Source: a virus. From it: 21,294 nucleotides of DNA. Below the pieces are notes generated by a model. That model was not told the origin of the DNA and ran no database searches. It saw only the letters and a list, made by a program, of their open reading frames with translations. Below, piece after piece: positions 12,659 through 21,294 of this stretch (position 1 is its first letter; the number at the start of each line of letters is the position of its first letter). The position numbers and the translations under genes were made by a program. The stretch covers positions 1 through 21,294 of the IMG/VR virus record IMGVR_UViG_3300009181_000417; one strand, given 5' to 3'.

Positions 12659-13485
12659 GTAATGAATTCCAAGGTATTCAACAAAGTTTGGATAAAGCGG
12701 GTGAAGATGTTGCTGCCCTTTCTGGTAAAGCTGCGGAAACGCAACAAAAATTGAATGAGATAAACGAAGTCGGAAAAATTTTAAAAAATTCTAGAACAGC
12801 ATTATTACCTATTGTATTACCTGATATAATATTTGATACTATAAATTCTGGAGTTGATGCATATACAAATATCGCAGGTAAATTTGGTCCACGATATCAA
12901 TTATTTAACACACGGCTTATAAAAGAAGAAACAAAGACACAAAATGATATCGTTGCAGTAATATATACGCTTGAAACCTCGGATAGCAATAACTTTATAC
13001 CATCCGATATCAATGGGATGATGGTGGAGTTAAAATGTAATCCTGTAACAAAAGAAGAAAGCAGTAGGAAAACCACAGGATATAATAAAGCAGGTGACCC
13101 AGTAGTAACAGTTAATTGGACATGCCTTTCACTAACCCCAGTTAACGAAACAAATGGGGTGCATTCGACGATAGAGAAAATAGAAAAATCGGTGGCAGAT
13201 GCTAAGAGTAAAATACATAAACCAAGTATACCCAGTATACCAAAAATAACAGTAGCGGGTATAGTTACAGCACTACTACCAGACCTGCCAACATTTCCGT
13301 TAGAACTACCAACGAACGCAGATGTGACAGAATACGTGGAAAATAAAATAACAGTATTGAAGAGAAAACAACAGTCCGCTGTAATTCAAAAAAATAAAAT
13401 AGATGTGGCACAATCAAAAACGCCATTTACACGGATGAATGAACAGATAGCAGCGGGTAATAGAACAAATAATAACAGAGGATAG
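12655..13485 (+). CDS. Unknown structural protein, 276 aa
   Basis: Starts in an ATGA overlap with the spike gene. The N-terminus (residues ~5-45) is helical and rich in Ala/Gln/Glu, a probable coiled coil. The middle (~75-165) is beta-rich, and a Pro-rich linker with repeated IPSIP-type segments (~190-230) leads to a basic helical tail. It has no enzyme motifs. Its position between the spike and gp25 suggests a tail or baseplate part, possibly in the hub. I do not recognise a family. Confidence 0.65.
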   Translation: MSNEFQGIQQSLDKAGEDVAALSGKAAETQQKLNEINEVGKILKNSRTALLPIVLPDIIFDTINSGVDAYTNIAGKFGPRYQLFNTRLIKEETKTQNDIVAVIYTLETSDSNNFIPSDINGMMVELKCNPVTKEESSRKTTGYNKAGDPVVTVNWTCLSLTPVNETNGVHSTIEKIEKSVADAKSKIHKPSIPSIPKITVAGIVTALLPDLPTFPLELPTNADVTEYVENKITVLKRKQQSAVIQKNKIDVAQSKTPFTRMNEQIAAGNRTNNNRG

Positions 13486-13489
13486 TACT

Positions 13490-13819
13490 ATGGACAAAAC
13501 ATTATTTAAAGCATATGTACGAGAAATGGTCAAGGAAGAAGTGGAAAATGAAGTACGAAAAGTTCTACCGAAACTTCTTGGGGAAGCAGTGGCAGAAGTA
13601 AAATCTTTACAAGAAGTGGCCGCACCAGTAAAATCAAAGCCAAAATTCAATAGAAATGAATTGGCGGCAATGATGGGGTTGGAACGTGACGGTGACACGA
13701 TTCGTGCAACCACGGTCATGCCAAATATTCCGGAGGGTATTAGCCCAGATAATGTTGCACTTCCTGCAATTAACCGAGATTATTCCGCAGTGATGAAAGC
13801 TATGGGAATAACCAAGTAA
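13490..13819 (+). CDS. Unknown small baseplate-region protein, 109 aa
   Basis: Begins 5 nt after the upstream stop (GAGGATAGTACTATG). The first ~50 residues form a charged amphipathic helix (FKAYVREMVKEEVENEVRKV), then an Ala/Val/Lys-rich linker, then a compact C-terminus. There are no cysteines and no membrane segment. It lies one base before the gp25-like gene. It may be an assembly chaperone or a minor tail component; no family is recognised. Confidence 0.6.
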   Translation: MDKTLFKAYVREMVKEEVENEVRKVLPKLLGEAVAEVKSLQEVAAPVKSKPKFNRNELAAMMGLERDGDTIRATTVMPNIPEGISPDNVALPAINRDYSAVMKAMGITK

Positions 13820-13820
13820 T

Positions 13821-14207
13821 ATGCCAGCTCCTACTGGTATTGGAATTACGCTACCGTTTCGCCGGGGAAATACCGGTATGTTTGAAACGTCTACCACATT
13901 CGTTCAGCAAACAAAATCAAACTTTAAAAATTTGGTATTGACAAAAAAAGGAGAACGAATTCATCACCCAGATTTTGGATGTGATATTTGGAAAATAGCG
14001 TTTGAACAAATGACAGATGAAAATCTAGATAAAGCCAGACTTACTATTGTAGATGCAGTGGACAGATGGTTACCGTATTTGGAACTTATGAATTTTCAAA
14101 TAAATAAAAATGCAGACAATGACTACAATAAGATACAAATATTTTGTAGTTATAGATTTAGAAACAATCCCAATGTTACCGACTCAGTAGACTTCTCTCT
14201 ATTATAA
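13821..14207 (+). CDS. gp25-like baseplate wedge protein
   Basis: A 128-aa protein, length typical of the T4 gp25 / P2 gpW lysozyme-like wedge family. The signature runs from residue ~30: NFKNLVLTKKGERIHHPDFGCDIWKIAFE, then a helix and LPYLELMNFQI; the conserved segment LLTxxGERxxxPxFG is clear. In the virion it binds the sheath initiation point and the wedge core (gp6). It precedes the gp6-like gene by 17 nt that include GGAG, the order seen in many contractile tails. The classic gp25 catalytic Glu is present as in the family but is not thought to act enzymatically. Confidence 0.9.
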   Translation: MPAPTGIGITLPFRRGNTGMFETSTTFVQQTKSNFKNLVLTKKGERIHHPDFGCDIWKIAFEQMTDENLDKARLTIVDAVDRWLPYLELMNFQINKNADNDYNKIQIFCSYRFRNNPNVTDSVDFSLL

Positions 14208-14224
14208 TATTTTCGGAGCCATAG

Positions 14225-16159
14225 ATGGCAACCAATCAGCAAGTTGTAATGCAACCTAGACCAAATGTTAAGCAAATTAATTATCTAGCAAAAACATTTA
14301 CGGATTTTAGACAAAATTTAATTGAATTTTCTAAAGCATACTACCCTAACACGTATGCGGATTTTAATGAAGCATCTCCTGGTATGATGTTCGTTGAAAT
14401 GGCCGCATATCTGGGTGATGTACTGTCATTTTACATAGATAATCAATTCAAAGAAAATCTACTAGCCTATGCAGAACAACCGGAAAATATCGTAACCCTA
14501 TCTCAATTTTTGGGATATAAGCCAAAACTTACGTCGGTTGCATCTGCAACCGCAACCGTATACCAACTCGTACCAGCAACAACTAAAAATGGGGTATTTG
14601 TCCCCGATTCAAAGTTTTTACTCCGAATTGCGGCGGGGTCTACATTCTCTACCAATGACCAAGCTTCCGCACAATTTCGGTTAATGGAAGATGTAGATTT
14701 TAGTGATACAGTCGGCAGACAAGTCATTATTAGTTCAACCACCCCAAGTGGTAATCCATATTTTTATGTAGTAACCAAACAAGCTAACTTGTCTGCGGTG
14801 GTAGAAAAAACTACTACCTTCGCATTTGGAAGTCCACAAAAGTTTGCGTCTGTATTACTTCCAACCGAAAGTATTGTGGGGATTACTTCAGTAACCGATT
14901 CCGATGGAAATGATTGGTATGAGGTAGATTATCTTGCACAAGATACCATAACATCAACTATTGATGTAGTAGATAATAGTGAAACTGGGGCGTTACCTTC
15001 CGCAAAATTACGACTTAAAAAAGTCCCGCGCCGGTTCGTTACCCGAATTACACGAGACCTTCGTACCCAATTAGTATTTGGATCGGGGACCACGAACTTA
15101 GCAGATACCAACACCACGGTAGATTCTCGTCAAATCGCCAATTCCCAATATGGAAATACCATACAAACTCAATTGGCAAATACGGCAATTAACAATGTCA
15201 ATTTTCTAAACTCATCTGCCTATGGAGTCTCCCCCACCAATACAACACTAACCGTAAATTATTTGGTTGGTGGTGGGGTCGCAAGTAATACACCAACCAA
15301 TACTATTGTAAATATTGGTAATATCACACTGTTAAACGATACCACGGTATACTCCACAGCTGACTTAAATGCCTTCAATGCGGCATATCAAAGTCTATCA
15401 ATAAACAATGACCAACCAGCAACGGGTGGCAATGATGGGGAAACCTTATCAGAAATTAAAGAAAACGCACTGGCATTTTTTAACGCACAAAACCGAGTCG
15501 TAACCGCTGAAGACTATACAGTACGGGCATATGCATTACCCGCTACGTATGGACATATTGCAAAAGCGTATGCAATCCGAGATGAGCAGATTAATAATAT
15601 CCTTACGGCACAACAAGGACCTGGTCAACGGTCATACGTAGATAATCCAGTTCGTCCCAACTCCATTAATTTATATGTATTAGGATATGACAACTATGGA
15701 AAGTTAACCACACTGAATACGTTGGTTAAGCAAAATTTGTCTAAGTATCTTGAACAATATAGACTACTGACCGATGATATAAATATTTTAGATGCATTCG
15801 TGGTCAATATCGGGGTGAACTTTAGTATCACCGTATTTAAAAACTACAATGTAAATGATGTACTTGCCCGTGCAATTGGGGAAATTCAAAATTACTTTGA
15901 TACCTCCAAATGGACAGTTAATCAACCCATCATTGTATCTGATTTAGTCTATAAGGTAGGGTCAGTAGATGGTGTACAAAACGTGAAGAGTCTGGAAATT
16001 GTAAACAAGTATAAGTTCCACGATGGAAGCAACTATCAAGATTATCGGTATTCAATAGATGAAGCAACGGTTAATGGTATCATATACCCATCACTTGACC
16101 CGTGTATATTTGAACTCAAATACCCACAGAGTGATATTGTCGGGAGTGCTGTCCAATGA
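14225..16159 (+). CDS. gp6-like baseplate wedge protein (gpJ family)
   Basis: A 644-aa protein, close to the ~660 aa of T4 gp6. CGGAG (14213-14217) precedes ATG 14225. The N-terminal signature is NYLAKTFTDFRQNLIEFSKAYYP then DFNEASPGMMFVEMAAYLGDVLSFYIDNQFKE. A second conserved block near residues 400-440 (NDGETLSEIKENALAFFNAQNRVV, TAEDYTVRAYALPATYGHIAKAY) is the gpJ-type core. gp6 dimers form the inner ring of the baseplate with gp25 and gp53. The gene ends in an ATGA overlap with the next. The identification is strong. Confidence 0.92.
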   Translation: MATNQQVVMQPRPNVKQINYLAKTFTDFRQNLIEFSKAYYPNTYADFNEASPGMMFVEMAAYLGDVLSFYIDNQFKENLLAYAEQPENIVTLSQFLGYKPKLTSVASATATVYQLVPATTKNGVFVPDSKFLLRIAAGSTFSTNDQASAQFRLMEDVDFSDTVGRQVIISSTTPSGNPYFYVVTKQANLSAVVEKTTTFAFGSPQKFASVLLPTESIVGITSVTDSDGNDWYEVDYLAQDTITSTIDVVDNSETGALPSAKLRLKKVPRRFVTRITRDLRTQLVFGSGTTNLADTNTTVDSRQIANSQYGNTIQTQLANTAINNVNFLNSSAYGVSPTNTTLTVNYLVGGGVASNTPTNTIVNIGNITLLNDTTVYSTADLNAFNAAYQSLSINNDQPATGGNDGETLSEIKENALAFFNAQNRVVTAEDYTVRAYALPATYGHIAKAYAIRDEQINNILTAQQGPGQRSYVDNPVRPNSINLYVLGYDNYGKLTTLNTLVKQNLSKYLEQYRLLTDDINILDAFVVNIGVNFSITVFKNYNVNDVLARAIGEIQNYFDTSKWTVNQPIIVSDLVYKVGSVDGVQNVKSLEIVNKYKFHDGSNYQDYRYSIDEATVNGIIYPSLDPCIFELKYPQSDIVGSAVQ

Positions 16160-17187
16160 GAACATTTATAGTACCAACAAAAGATACTACGATATATCAA
16201 GCATTCCCAACCAATAATTCAGGGTTTGATGAAATATTGGAAATTGGAAAGGTTGTAGACACTACATTAGTTGAACCGAATTATACGGGTAGTTCTGCAC
16301 GGTCATTACTATATTTTAACTTACCAACCACGGCAAGTGTATCTACGGGGTCAAATTATTTTTTAAATTTGAAATTAGCAAATGCTAGTAATGTACTACG
16401 TAATCAAACATTGGTGGTCTATCAAATTTCGCAATCATGGGATGAAGGTAGTGGATTTTTCTACGAAAATGTAAAAAATAGTAACGATGGGGCAACATGG
16501 AACCAATTAGGTTCCTATACATCGTGGAGTCGGGCAGGGGGAACATTCCTTACTGCGTCGGTCTCGGCAAGTACTAGTTTAAATACATACCCATTAGAAG
16601 ATATTCGGATTAACGTTACCAGTATACTACAACCGATTGTTAACGCCAATAGTGCATCATACGGGTTGGCGATACAATTTCCAGCAGCAGATGAAGCTGA
16701 TATCAATAATATGGGGAACATTAAAGTGTTCTCGGCACAAACTCACACGGTACATCAACCCACACTGGAAATCGCCTGGGATAACCAAACATTCATAACC
16801 GGTAGTCTTGCGGTAATATCGACCTTGAATGTAAAAGTTACACCAACCAATATAAAAGAAATATACACACAAGGTGATATTGCTCGTATTGATTTAAATG
16901 TTCGAGATGAGTATCCACTTAAATCATTTGATAGTACCTTAAGATATAAAAACAAATATTATCTTCCATCCTCATCATATTATTCAGTGGTAGACGTTCA
17001 GAGTAATATAACAGTCATTCCGTTTGATAGTTATTCTAAGATACATTGCGATGGAACAAGTTCGTATGCAGTATTAGATACGTCCCCTCTATATAAAGGA
17101 CGATTCTATACGCTACGATTCAAATCAGATTGGAACGGATATTCACGAACGATTGGCAACGGTACCATATTCAAAATTGACCTATGA
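16156..17187 (+). CDS. DNRLRE-like structural protein
   Basis: A 343-aa protein starting at an ATGA overlap. Residues ~5-210 show a DNRLRE-type beta-sandwich: TKDTTIYQAFPTNN at the start, SSARSLLYFNLPTT, LVVYQISQSWDEGSG, the WNQLG...SWSRAGGTF stretch and YGLAIQF near the end. The domain is found in surface proteins, often with other binding modules. The C-terminal ~130 residues are a further beta-rich domain. In a tail operon it could be a peripheral baseplate or receptor-contacting protein. The DNRLRE call is by pattern and should be tested with a profile search. Confidence 0.65.
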   Translation: MRTFIVPTKDTTIYQAFPTNNSGFDEILEIGKVVDTTLVEPNYTGSSARSLLYFNLPTTASVSTGSNYFLNLKLANASNVLRNQTLVVYQISQSWDEGSGFFYENVKNSNDGATWNQLGSYTSWSRAGGTFLTASVSASTSLNTYPLEDIRINVTSILQPIVNANSASYGLAIQFPAADEADINNMGNIKVFSAQTHTVHQPTLEIAWDNQTFITGSLAVISTLNVKVTPTNIKEIYTQGDIARIDLNVRDEYPLKSFDSTLRYKNKYYLPSSSYYSVVDVQSNITVIPFDSYSKIHCDGTSSYAVLDTSPLYKGRFYTLRFKSDWNGYSRTIGNGTIFKIDL

Positions 17188-17492
17188 ACACTCTTATAAC
17201 GACGATAAACACACGTAATCCGGATAGCAGTAGTATTCAAACAAAGAGTACTATTGATATTTCATTTTCTATGGCAGAATTATCGTCTTCAAAAGTTATT
17301 ATGTCATCATCTGCGAATTACGCCTTACAATTGAAACCCAACTATACTACGAATGGATTGGTATTGGAAGTTCCACGTACACAAGACGCAATACTAAGTA
17401 GCGAAGGATATTACACACCCGTATATACCGAAAAAATCAATTACGACCAATGGAAATTGAAGATTAACAAAGTTTTCCTAGAGCTTACTTAA
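17184..17492 (+). CDS. Unknown tail-region protein, 102 aa
   Basis: Begins in an ATGA overlap and ends one base before the next ATG. The sequence is Ser/Thr-rich, mostly beta strands, with no enzyme motif, cysteine or membrane segment. It has the size of a small baseplate connector. I do not recognise it. Confidence 0.6.
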   Translation: MNTLITTINTRNPDSSSIQTKSTIDISFSMAELSSSKVIMSSSANYALQLKPNYTTNGLVLEVPRTQDAILSSEGYYTPVYTEKINYDQWKLKINKVFLELT

Positions 17493-17493
17493 T

Positions 17494-18354
17494 ATGGCAA
17501 ATCAACAAAATTTTAAAACGAATATCCAAACGGCATCGACCCAATATACCAAATACTCGGTCTCGCGTATATTTGACAACAAACGAGATACGTTGTTGGA
17601 TATGGAAATCCCAACAAATGTTGCAAATTTAGAAAAAACAAACATAGAGATAAATTTTTATAGTTTGTTTGATAACTCATTGGTATATTCTGATGTAGTA
17701 CCGGCGTCGGTGGGAGCAATATCAACCGAAACATTCCAATATACAGACGGAACCTCCAGAGTATTACTGTTCATTGATTTTTCAAAATTAGTAGCGTATG
17801 CATTTCCACAAGGACAATATCAAGTTGTATTCAATTTCTTTGAAGATGAAATTGGGTCATATACAGATAAAAAATTAATGGTATCACAGATATCCATATC
17901 TAGATCGGAAGTAGAATTGGAATATATAGGAGCACCTGCTGACGGCGAAATCGCACAGTTTATCTCACCACAAATTAACAATATGTGGGTAGTTGATGCA
18001 TTAAAGCAAATATTCAATCAACTTGATAATCAAACATCAGCAATTCCCACCGTGAGTACCGCACTAAATTCCACATTACTGTTTAATTACATGCCACCAG
18101 AAATGGTATCGGCAATAAATGTAAATGGTATTACAAATGAAGTAACGTCCAGTGCACAATTTTTATTGGATAGCGCATATAAAAATTGTATTGCATGTTT
18201 AAATGGTAAACCAATTACCGATAACAAACCGCATATGACAATAGACAAATCTACCACACGATTTACACAAGAAATGCTTATTAACTTGGTAACTTCGGAG
18301 TTAGATAATGTATTTTCCACGCTACAACAACCCACTACCTTTAAAATAGTATGA
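17494..18354 (+). CDS. Unknown structural protein, 286 aa
   Basis: Starts one base after the previous stop (TAATATG). The first ~145 residues are beta-rich (LEKTNIEINFYSLFDNSLVYS, RVLLFIDFSKLVAYAFPQGQYQ, YTDKKLMVSQISISRSEVEL), and the rest is more helical, with IAQFISPQINN and MLINLVTSELDNVF. There are no catalytic motifs. It is probably a baseplate peripheral or fibre-connecting protein by position. No family is recognised. Confidence 0.62.
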   Translation: MANQQNFKTNIQTASTQYTKYSVSRIFDNKRDTLLDMEIPTNVANLEKTNIEINFYSLFDNSLVYSDVVPASVGAISTETFQYTDGTSRVLLFIDFSKLVAYAFPQGQYQVVFNFFEDEIGSYTDKKLMVSQISISRSEVELEYIGAPADGEIAQFISPQINNMWVVDALKQIFNQLDNQTSAIPTVSTALNSTLLFNYMPPEMVSAINVNGITNEVTSSAQFLLDSAYKNCIACLNGKPITDNKPHMTIDKSTTRFTQEMLINLVTSELDNVFSTLQQPTTFKIV

Positions 18355-18896
18355 TACAAGACATAGAAGCTATAGATGGTGGTACGGATTCAACGGGAAC
18401 CACCGTAGTCGGGGGTACTACGGGAGGTACTGGCACTTCAAGCACATCGGGGGGAACCAGCGGAACGTCGGGTAACACATCAATTATACCTATCGCTAAT
18501 CAACTTACGGTATCTGATTCGCAAGTTCGCTCGGCATTTTCATATACACCAAGTACAATTGAAGTTAATTATATGCAACATTATGGGGATGCGTATATAG
18601 AGGTTCCCATTACGGTAACTAACGCATCAAAAACATTCGCACTACGGATATATCCGGACATTGCAAATGAAAACATAAAAATTTATGCATCGGGTAGTAC
18701 TAATGATTCACAACCATTGAGCAGTACAAGTGCATTTATATTACAAGCAAATAGTACTAAAGACTTAATTTTACGAGAGACAACAAAAGTTGCATCCACC
18801 ATTGGAGACGGGTACACAGAATTACGGGAGATTGGGGTGTATTCACAAAATCTAAACTTTGTTGTAACCGCAGTAACTTTACCAAAGACCAAATAA
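18351..18896 (+). CDS. Unknown structural protein with Gly/Ser/Thr linker, 181 aa
   Basis: Starts in an ATGA overlap. Residues ~7-43 are a low-complexity linker of Gly, Thr and Ser (GGTTGGTGTSSTSGG), after a very short N-terminus. The rest is beta-rich (IEVNYMQHYGDAYIEVPITV and following), possibly a small sandwich domain. The linker suggests a flexible or hinged part of the tail tip or fibre. No enzyme motif, no known family. The next gene starts 25 nt later. Confidence 0.62.
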   Translation: MIQDIEAIDGGTDSTGTTVVGGTTGGTGTSSTSGGTSGTSGNTSIIPIANQLTVSDSQVRSAFSYTPSTIEVNYMQHYGDAYIEVPITVTNASKTFALRIYPDIANENIKIYASGSTNDSQPLSSTSAFILQANSTKDLILRETTKVASTIGDGYTELREIGVYSQNLNFVVTAVTLPKTK

Positions 18897-18920
18897 ATAC
18901 GACTTACTCGGTAACTATAC

Positions 18921-21294
18921 ATGAGCAATAAGATAATTGTAACGTGGACAAATAATAAGTTTACCAGTAATACTGATAGTGGCTACCACCAGCAGTATGG
19001 GTTGGGTATGCCCATAGAAGAAACGGATATATCGTCTGAAATTATTTTTACTACGGAACAAGTTCAACACAAATTGGATGGTATTAAAGCAATTCTATTT
19101 AACCCAGATAACAGTGAATTATTTCATAACGCACCTGGAAAAGATTCTTCCATTTTAGAGGGAGGTTGGGCACGTGGTGAATTTTATGAAGGAACATTGA
19201 CTAAAATAAAACAACAATTAGCTAATGCATTATTTGATGCTTCAAATAAACCATCGGATCCAACAACGTATTTTAAATTTCGTACAACTACCGATGATAT
19301 TAATAAACATAATGATGTAGCGTTTCGGGAATTACAAGCAACAGTAAAAGGATATGGAATTCTTCTTGAAGCAATACTAAATAAAGAAGCTGGTTTGGCA
19401 CGTACTGACGTAAATGATGCCACATCATATATTGCTATATCAAATCCTGTATCGCTAAGTATACCATCAACGTTGTCCGTTACACAATTTCAAGTCCCAC
19501 TTCGTACTACGTTGCAACAAGCGGCAACAAATCTTATTATAGCAAAAACACTCGCATTTTTCGATGAATCCAGAGAATATAAAACCGTACTTGACTTTGG
19601 AAATGATACCCAATATGTAGCAGAAGCATGGAGAGTGTCTCCAAGTAATCCCAACGCAATACAACTTCGTCTATATACTCCGTTAAATGCATCCGTACAA
19701 GTATACGATTCCGCATTTATCGGACGGGAAATTGCCAAGAGTATCGTTGATATAGTTGACGTATTATTATCTCCGGAGGTTGACAATACCCCATATTTAC
19801 GACCACGTAATACACATATTAAAGAAGAATCTGCTAATAAAAAATACATTAACAATATAACACTTTCTTCATTAAATTTGGGGAGCGGAACAGTATCAGG
19901 ATCTAATATTTCATATGATAATACGGTATTTCGTCGCTGGTATACGGCAGATTTTAACTCATCCGAACTAAACATAGACTTTAGCAACTATAGTAACTTT
20001 GTACACTTTGGGTCTGCTCGTAATCGTATTGACGCATTTGCACAAAAATTATCAAAAATAGAACAACTAAAACTACAAACCACAGCGGATACAACATCAT
20101 CCGTAGCTGGATATAGTACCTCTACCTATTCACCAACCAATGCAACTGCGCAAGCAAGCGCAATTGCAATTGAAAATGTCATCAGAAATTTTGACCCATA
20201 CGAACAATTCCTATACTACACCACAGCATCCGTAGCGTATTCCGCTAGTGCTGATTATGCAAGTACGGGTATAGAATATAATTCGTCATCAAGTTGGCCA
20301 AAACAAAATGGTACACCATATAGTCCCACATTAATTGCTACCGCAAGTAATGCTTGGTACGTATTACAATCGGGTATCGCTGACAGATATGATTTAAATA
20401 ATCCAAATTATTTAGTCACCCATCTTCCACGCCATATTCAAGAAGACGCAGAATCTAATGAATTCTTGATATTTGTATCTATGATGGGACATATGGTTGA
20501 TAATATCAAAGTATACATTGACCAATTTCCCAACATATATTCCACAAATCCAGACCCGTATAGTGACCTTACGATGGATCAGGTCTATGAAGTTGCTTCC
20601 TCGTTTGGATTAAAACTTCCTAATGTATATTCATTGGAAGCATTGCAATCGTTTGTAGAAACCAATAATATTGATGGAGTAGACGGATCTCGTGTACTAG
20701 TATCGGAAACGTGGAAGCGATTCCTCCACAGTATGATATATATGTTCAAGTTGAAGGGGTCACGTACGGCATTTGATGCATTGTTAAATACCTACGGGAT
20801 AAATTCACCAATCCTACAAGTCAAAGAAACTACATATCCATCCCAAGGAAATTATATTACCTCGGATGAACTAACATATGGAGTCACATTTAACAGCGCA
20901 TCCACCAGTTATATTCAAATACCGTTCGTATCATCCTCGGTTGGTACGTCCACGGTACAACTGCGGTTTGTGCCAAGTATACGACAACTGGGAAGTATTG
21001 TAACCAGTAATACCAAGTGGTCTGTTAATGTGGTGCCACACCCAACCGCATCCCGTACGGACTATGGTCGTATTGAAATTGTAAGTGCAAGTACACGAAT
21101 TGCAAGTAGTAGTTATTTCCCACTATACTCCGATGATTACACCACGTTTATGTTGCGCAGTCAATCATCTGGAATAGATTTTAATATCATACAAACCGAT
21201 GGCAGTCAAATTCTATACCAATACTCATCGTCGGTTACGTTACCGCAATGGAGTACCACTGGGTATATCTATGTGGGTGGTAGTGGGTCCAACT
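18921..21294 (+). CDS. Large gp7/gpI-like wedge protein with LamG-like region (partial)
   Basis: Open from ATG 18921 (TAA in frame at 18912) and runs off the right edge: at least 791 codons. No strong ribosome site is visible. The N-terminal ~300 residues are unplaced. Around residues 480-640 the text VTHLPRHIQEDAESNEFLIFV, MVDNIKVYIDQFPNIY and then KRFLHSMIYMFKLKGSRTAFDALLNTYGI resembles the wedge domain of gp7/P2 gpI-type proteins, whose KGTxxAxxxLL motif is recognisable as KGSRTAFDALL. After ~residue 640 a LamG/concanavalin-type beta sandwich begins (VQLRFVPSIRQLGSIV to TTGYIYVGGSGSN), a sugar-binding fold. Gene order after gp6 also fits gp7. The gp7 call is tentative. Confidence 0.65.
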   Translation, partial: MSNKIIVTWTNNKFTSNTDSGYHQQYGLGMPIEETDISSEIIFTTEQVQHKLDGIKAILFNPDNSELFHNAPGKDSSILEGGWARGEFYEGTLTKIKQQLANALFDASNKPSDPTTYFKFRTTTDDINKHNDVAFRELQATVKGYGILLEAILNKEAGLARTDVNDATSYIAISNPVSLSIPSTLSVTQFQVPLRTTLQQAATNLIIAKTLAFFDESREYKTVLDFGNDTQYVAEAWRVSPSNPNAIQLRLYTPLNASVQVYDSAFIGREIAKSIVDIVDVLLSPEVDNTPYLRPRNTHIKEESANKKYINNITLSSLNLGSGTVSGSNISYDNTVFRRWYTADFNSSELNIDFSNYSNFVHFGSARNRIDAFAQKLSKIEQLKLQTTADTTSSVAGYSTSTYSPTNATAQASAIAIENVIRNFDPYEQFLYYTTASVAYSASADYASTGIEYNSSSSWPKQNGTPYSPTLIATASNAWYVLQSGIADRYDLNNPNYLVTHLPRHIQEDAESNEFLIFVSMMGHMVDNIKVYIDQFPNIYSTNPDPYSDLTMDQVYEVASSFGLKLPNVYSLEALQSFVETNNIDGVDGSRVLVSETWKRFLHSMIYMFKLKGSRTAFDALLNTYGINSPILQVKETTYPSQGNYITSDELTYGVTFNSASTSYIQIPFVSSSVGTSTVQLRFVPSIRQLGSIVTSNTKWSVNVVPHPTASRTDYGRIEIVSASTRIASSSYFPLYSDDYTTFMLRSQSSGIDFNIIQTDGSQILYQYSSSVTLPQWSTTGYIYVGGSGSN

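Noticed and set aside
19490-19987. Minus-strand frame of 165 codons
   Set aside because: Antisense to the large gp7-like gene, which is open throughout on the + strand.

Overview
The window comes from the genome of a tailed, contractile-tail bacteriophage of the broad T4-like type (Caudoviricetes, myovirus morphology). The evidence is a run of baseplate genes on the right (gp5-like spike, gp25-like, gp6-like and possibly gp7-like proteins), a gp55-like late sigma factor, a tRNA array, and densely packed genes all on the + strand, many with ATGA overlaps. The DNA is AT-rich. Genes carry clear Shine-Dalgarno sites, and three promoters match the sigma-70 consensus with 17-nt spacers, so the host reads both signals. 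The host cannot be named from sequence alone. Hsp20, UvsE and IMP dehydrogenase-family genes are the kind of auxiliary genes seen in aquatic myoviruses, but this is context and not proof.

Left part (1-2000): five tRNA genes (Pro-TGG, Glu-TTC, Ile-TAT, Gln-TTG, Gly-TCC), a compact structured RNA candidate at 516-610, three small protein genes (49 aa, a C39-like peptidase, a 51-aa membrane peptide) and a complete one-piece tmRNA at 1651-1995 encoding the tag ANNTLALAA. This looks like a translation-support module.

Middle part (2000-10170): small unknown proteins, a zinc-ribbon protein, an HNH endonuclease, an HD hydrolase, a SAM methyltransferase, an Hsp20 chaperone, a membrane/coiled-coil protein, then a tightly packed operon under a strong promoter: UvsE-type UV endonuclease, family 2 glycosyltransferase, CBS-less IMP dehydrogenase/GMP reductase, a membrane-anchored transglycosylase-like protein and a small membrane protein.

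Right part (10133-21294): the gp55-like sigma factor leads into the late structural operon: an unknown 128-aa protein, gp5-like spike, two unknown proteins, gp25-like and gp6-like wedge proteins, a DNRLRE-like protein, three unknown structural proteins and a large gp7/gpI-like protein with a LamG-like region that runs off the right edge.

The most unusual items are the structured RNA at 516-610 (16-bp closing helix, two hairpins whose loops are complementary), the phage tmRNA, a duplicated ~70-nt leader flanking the methyltransferase gene, a recurring TATTTATA motif that may be the late promoter, and two promoters with an inverted repeat over the -10 box.
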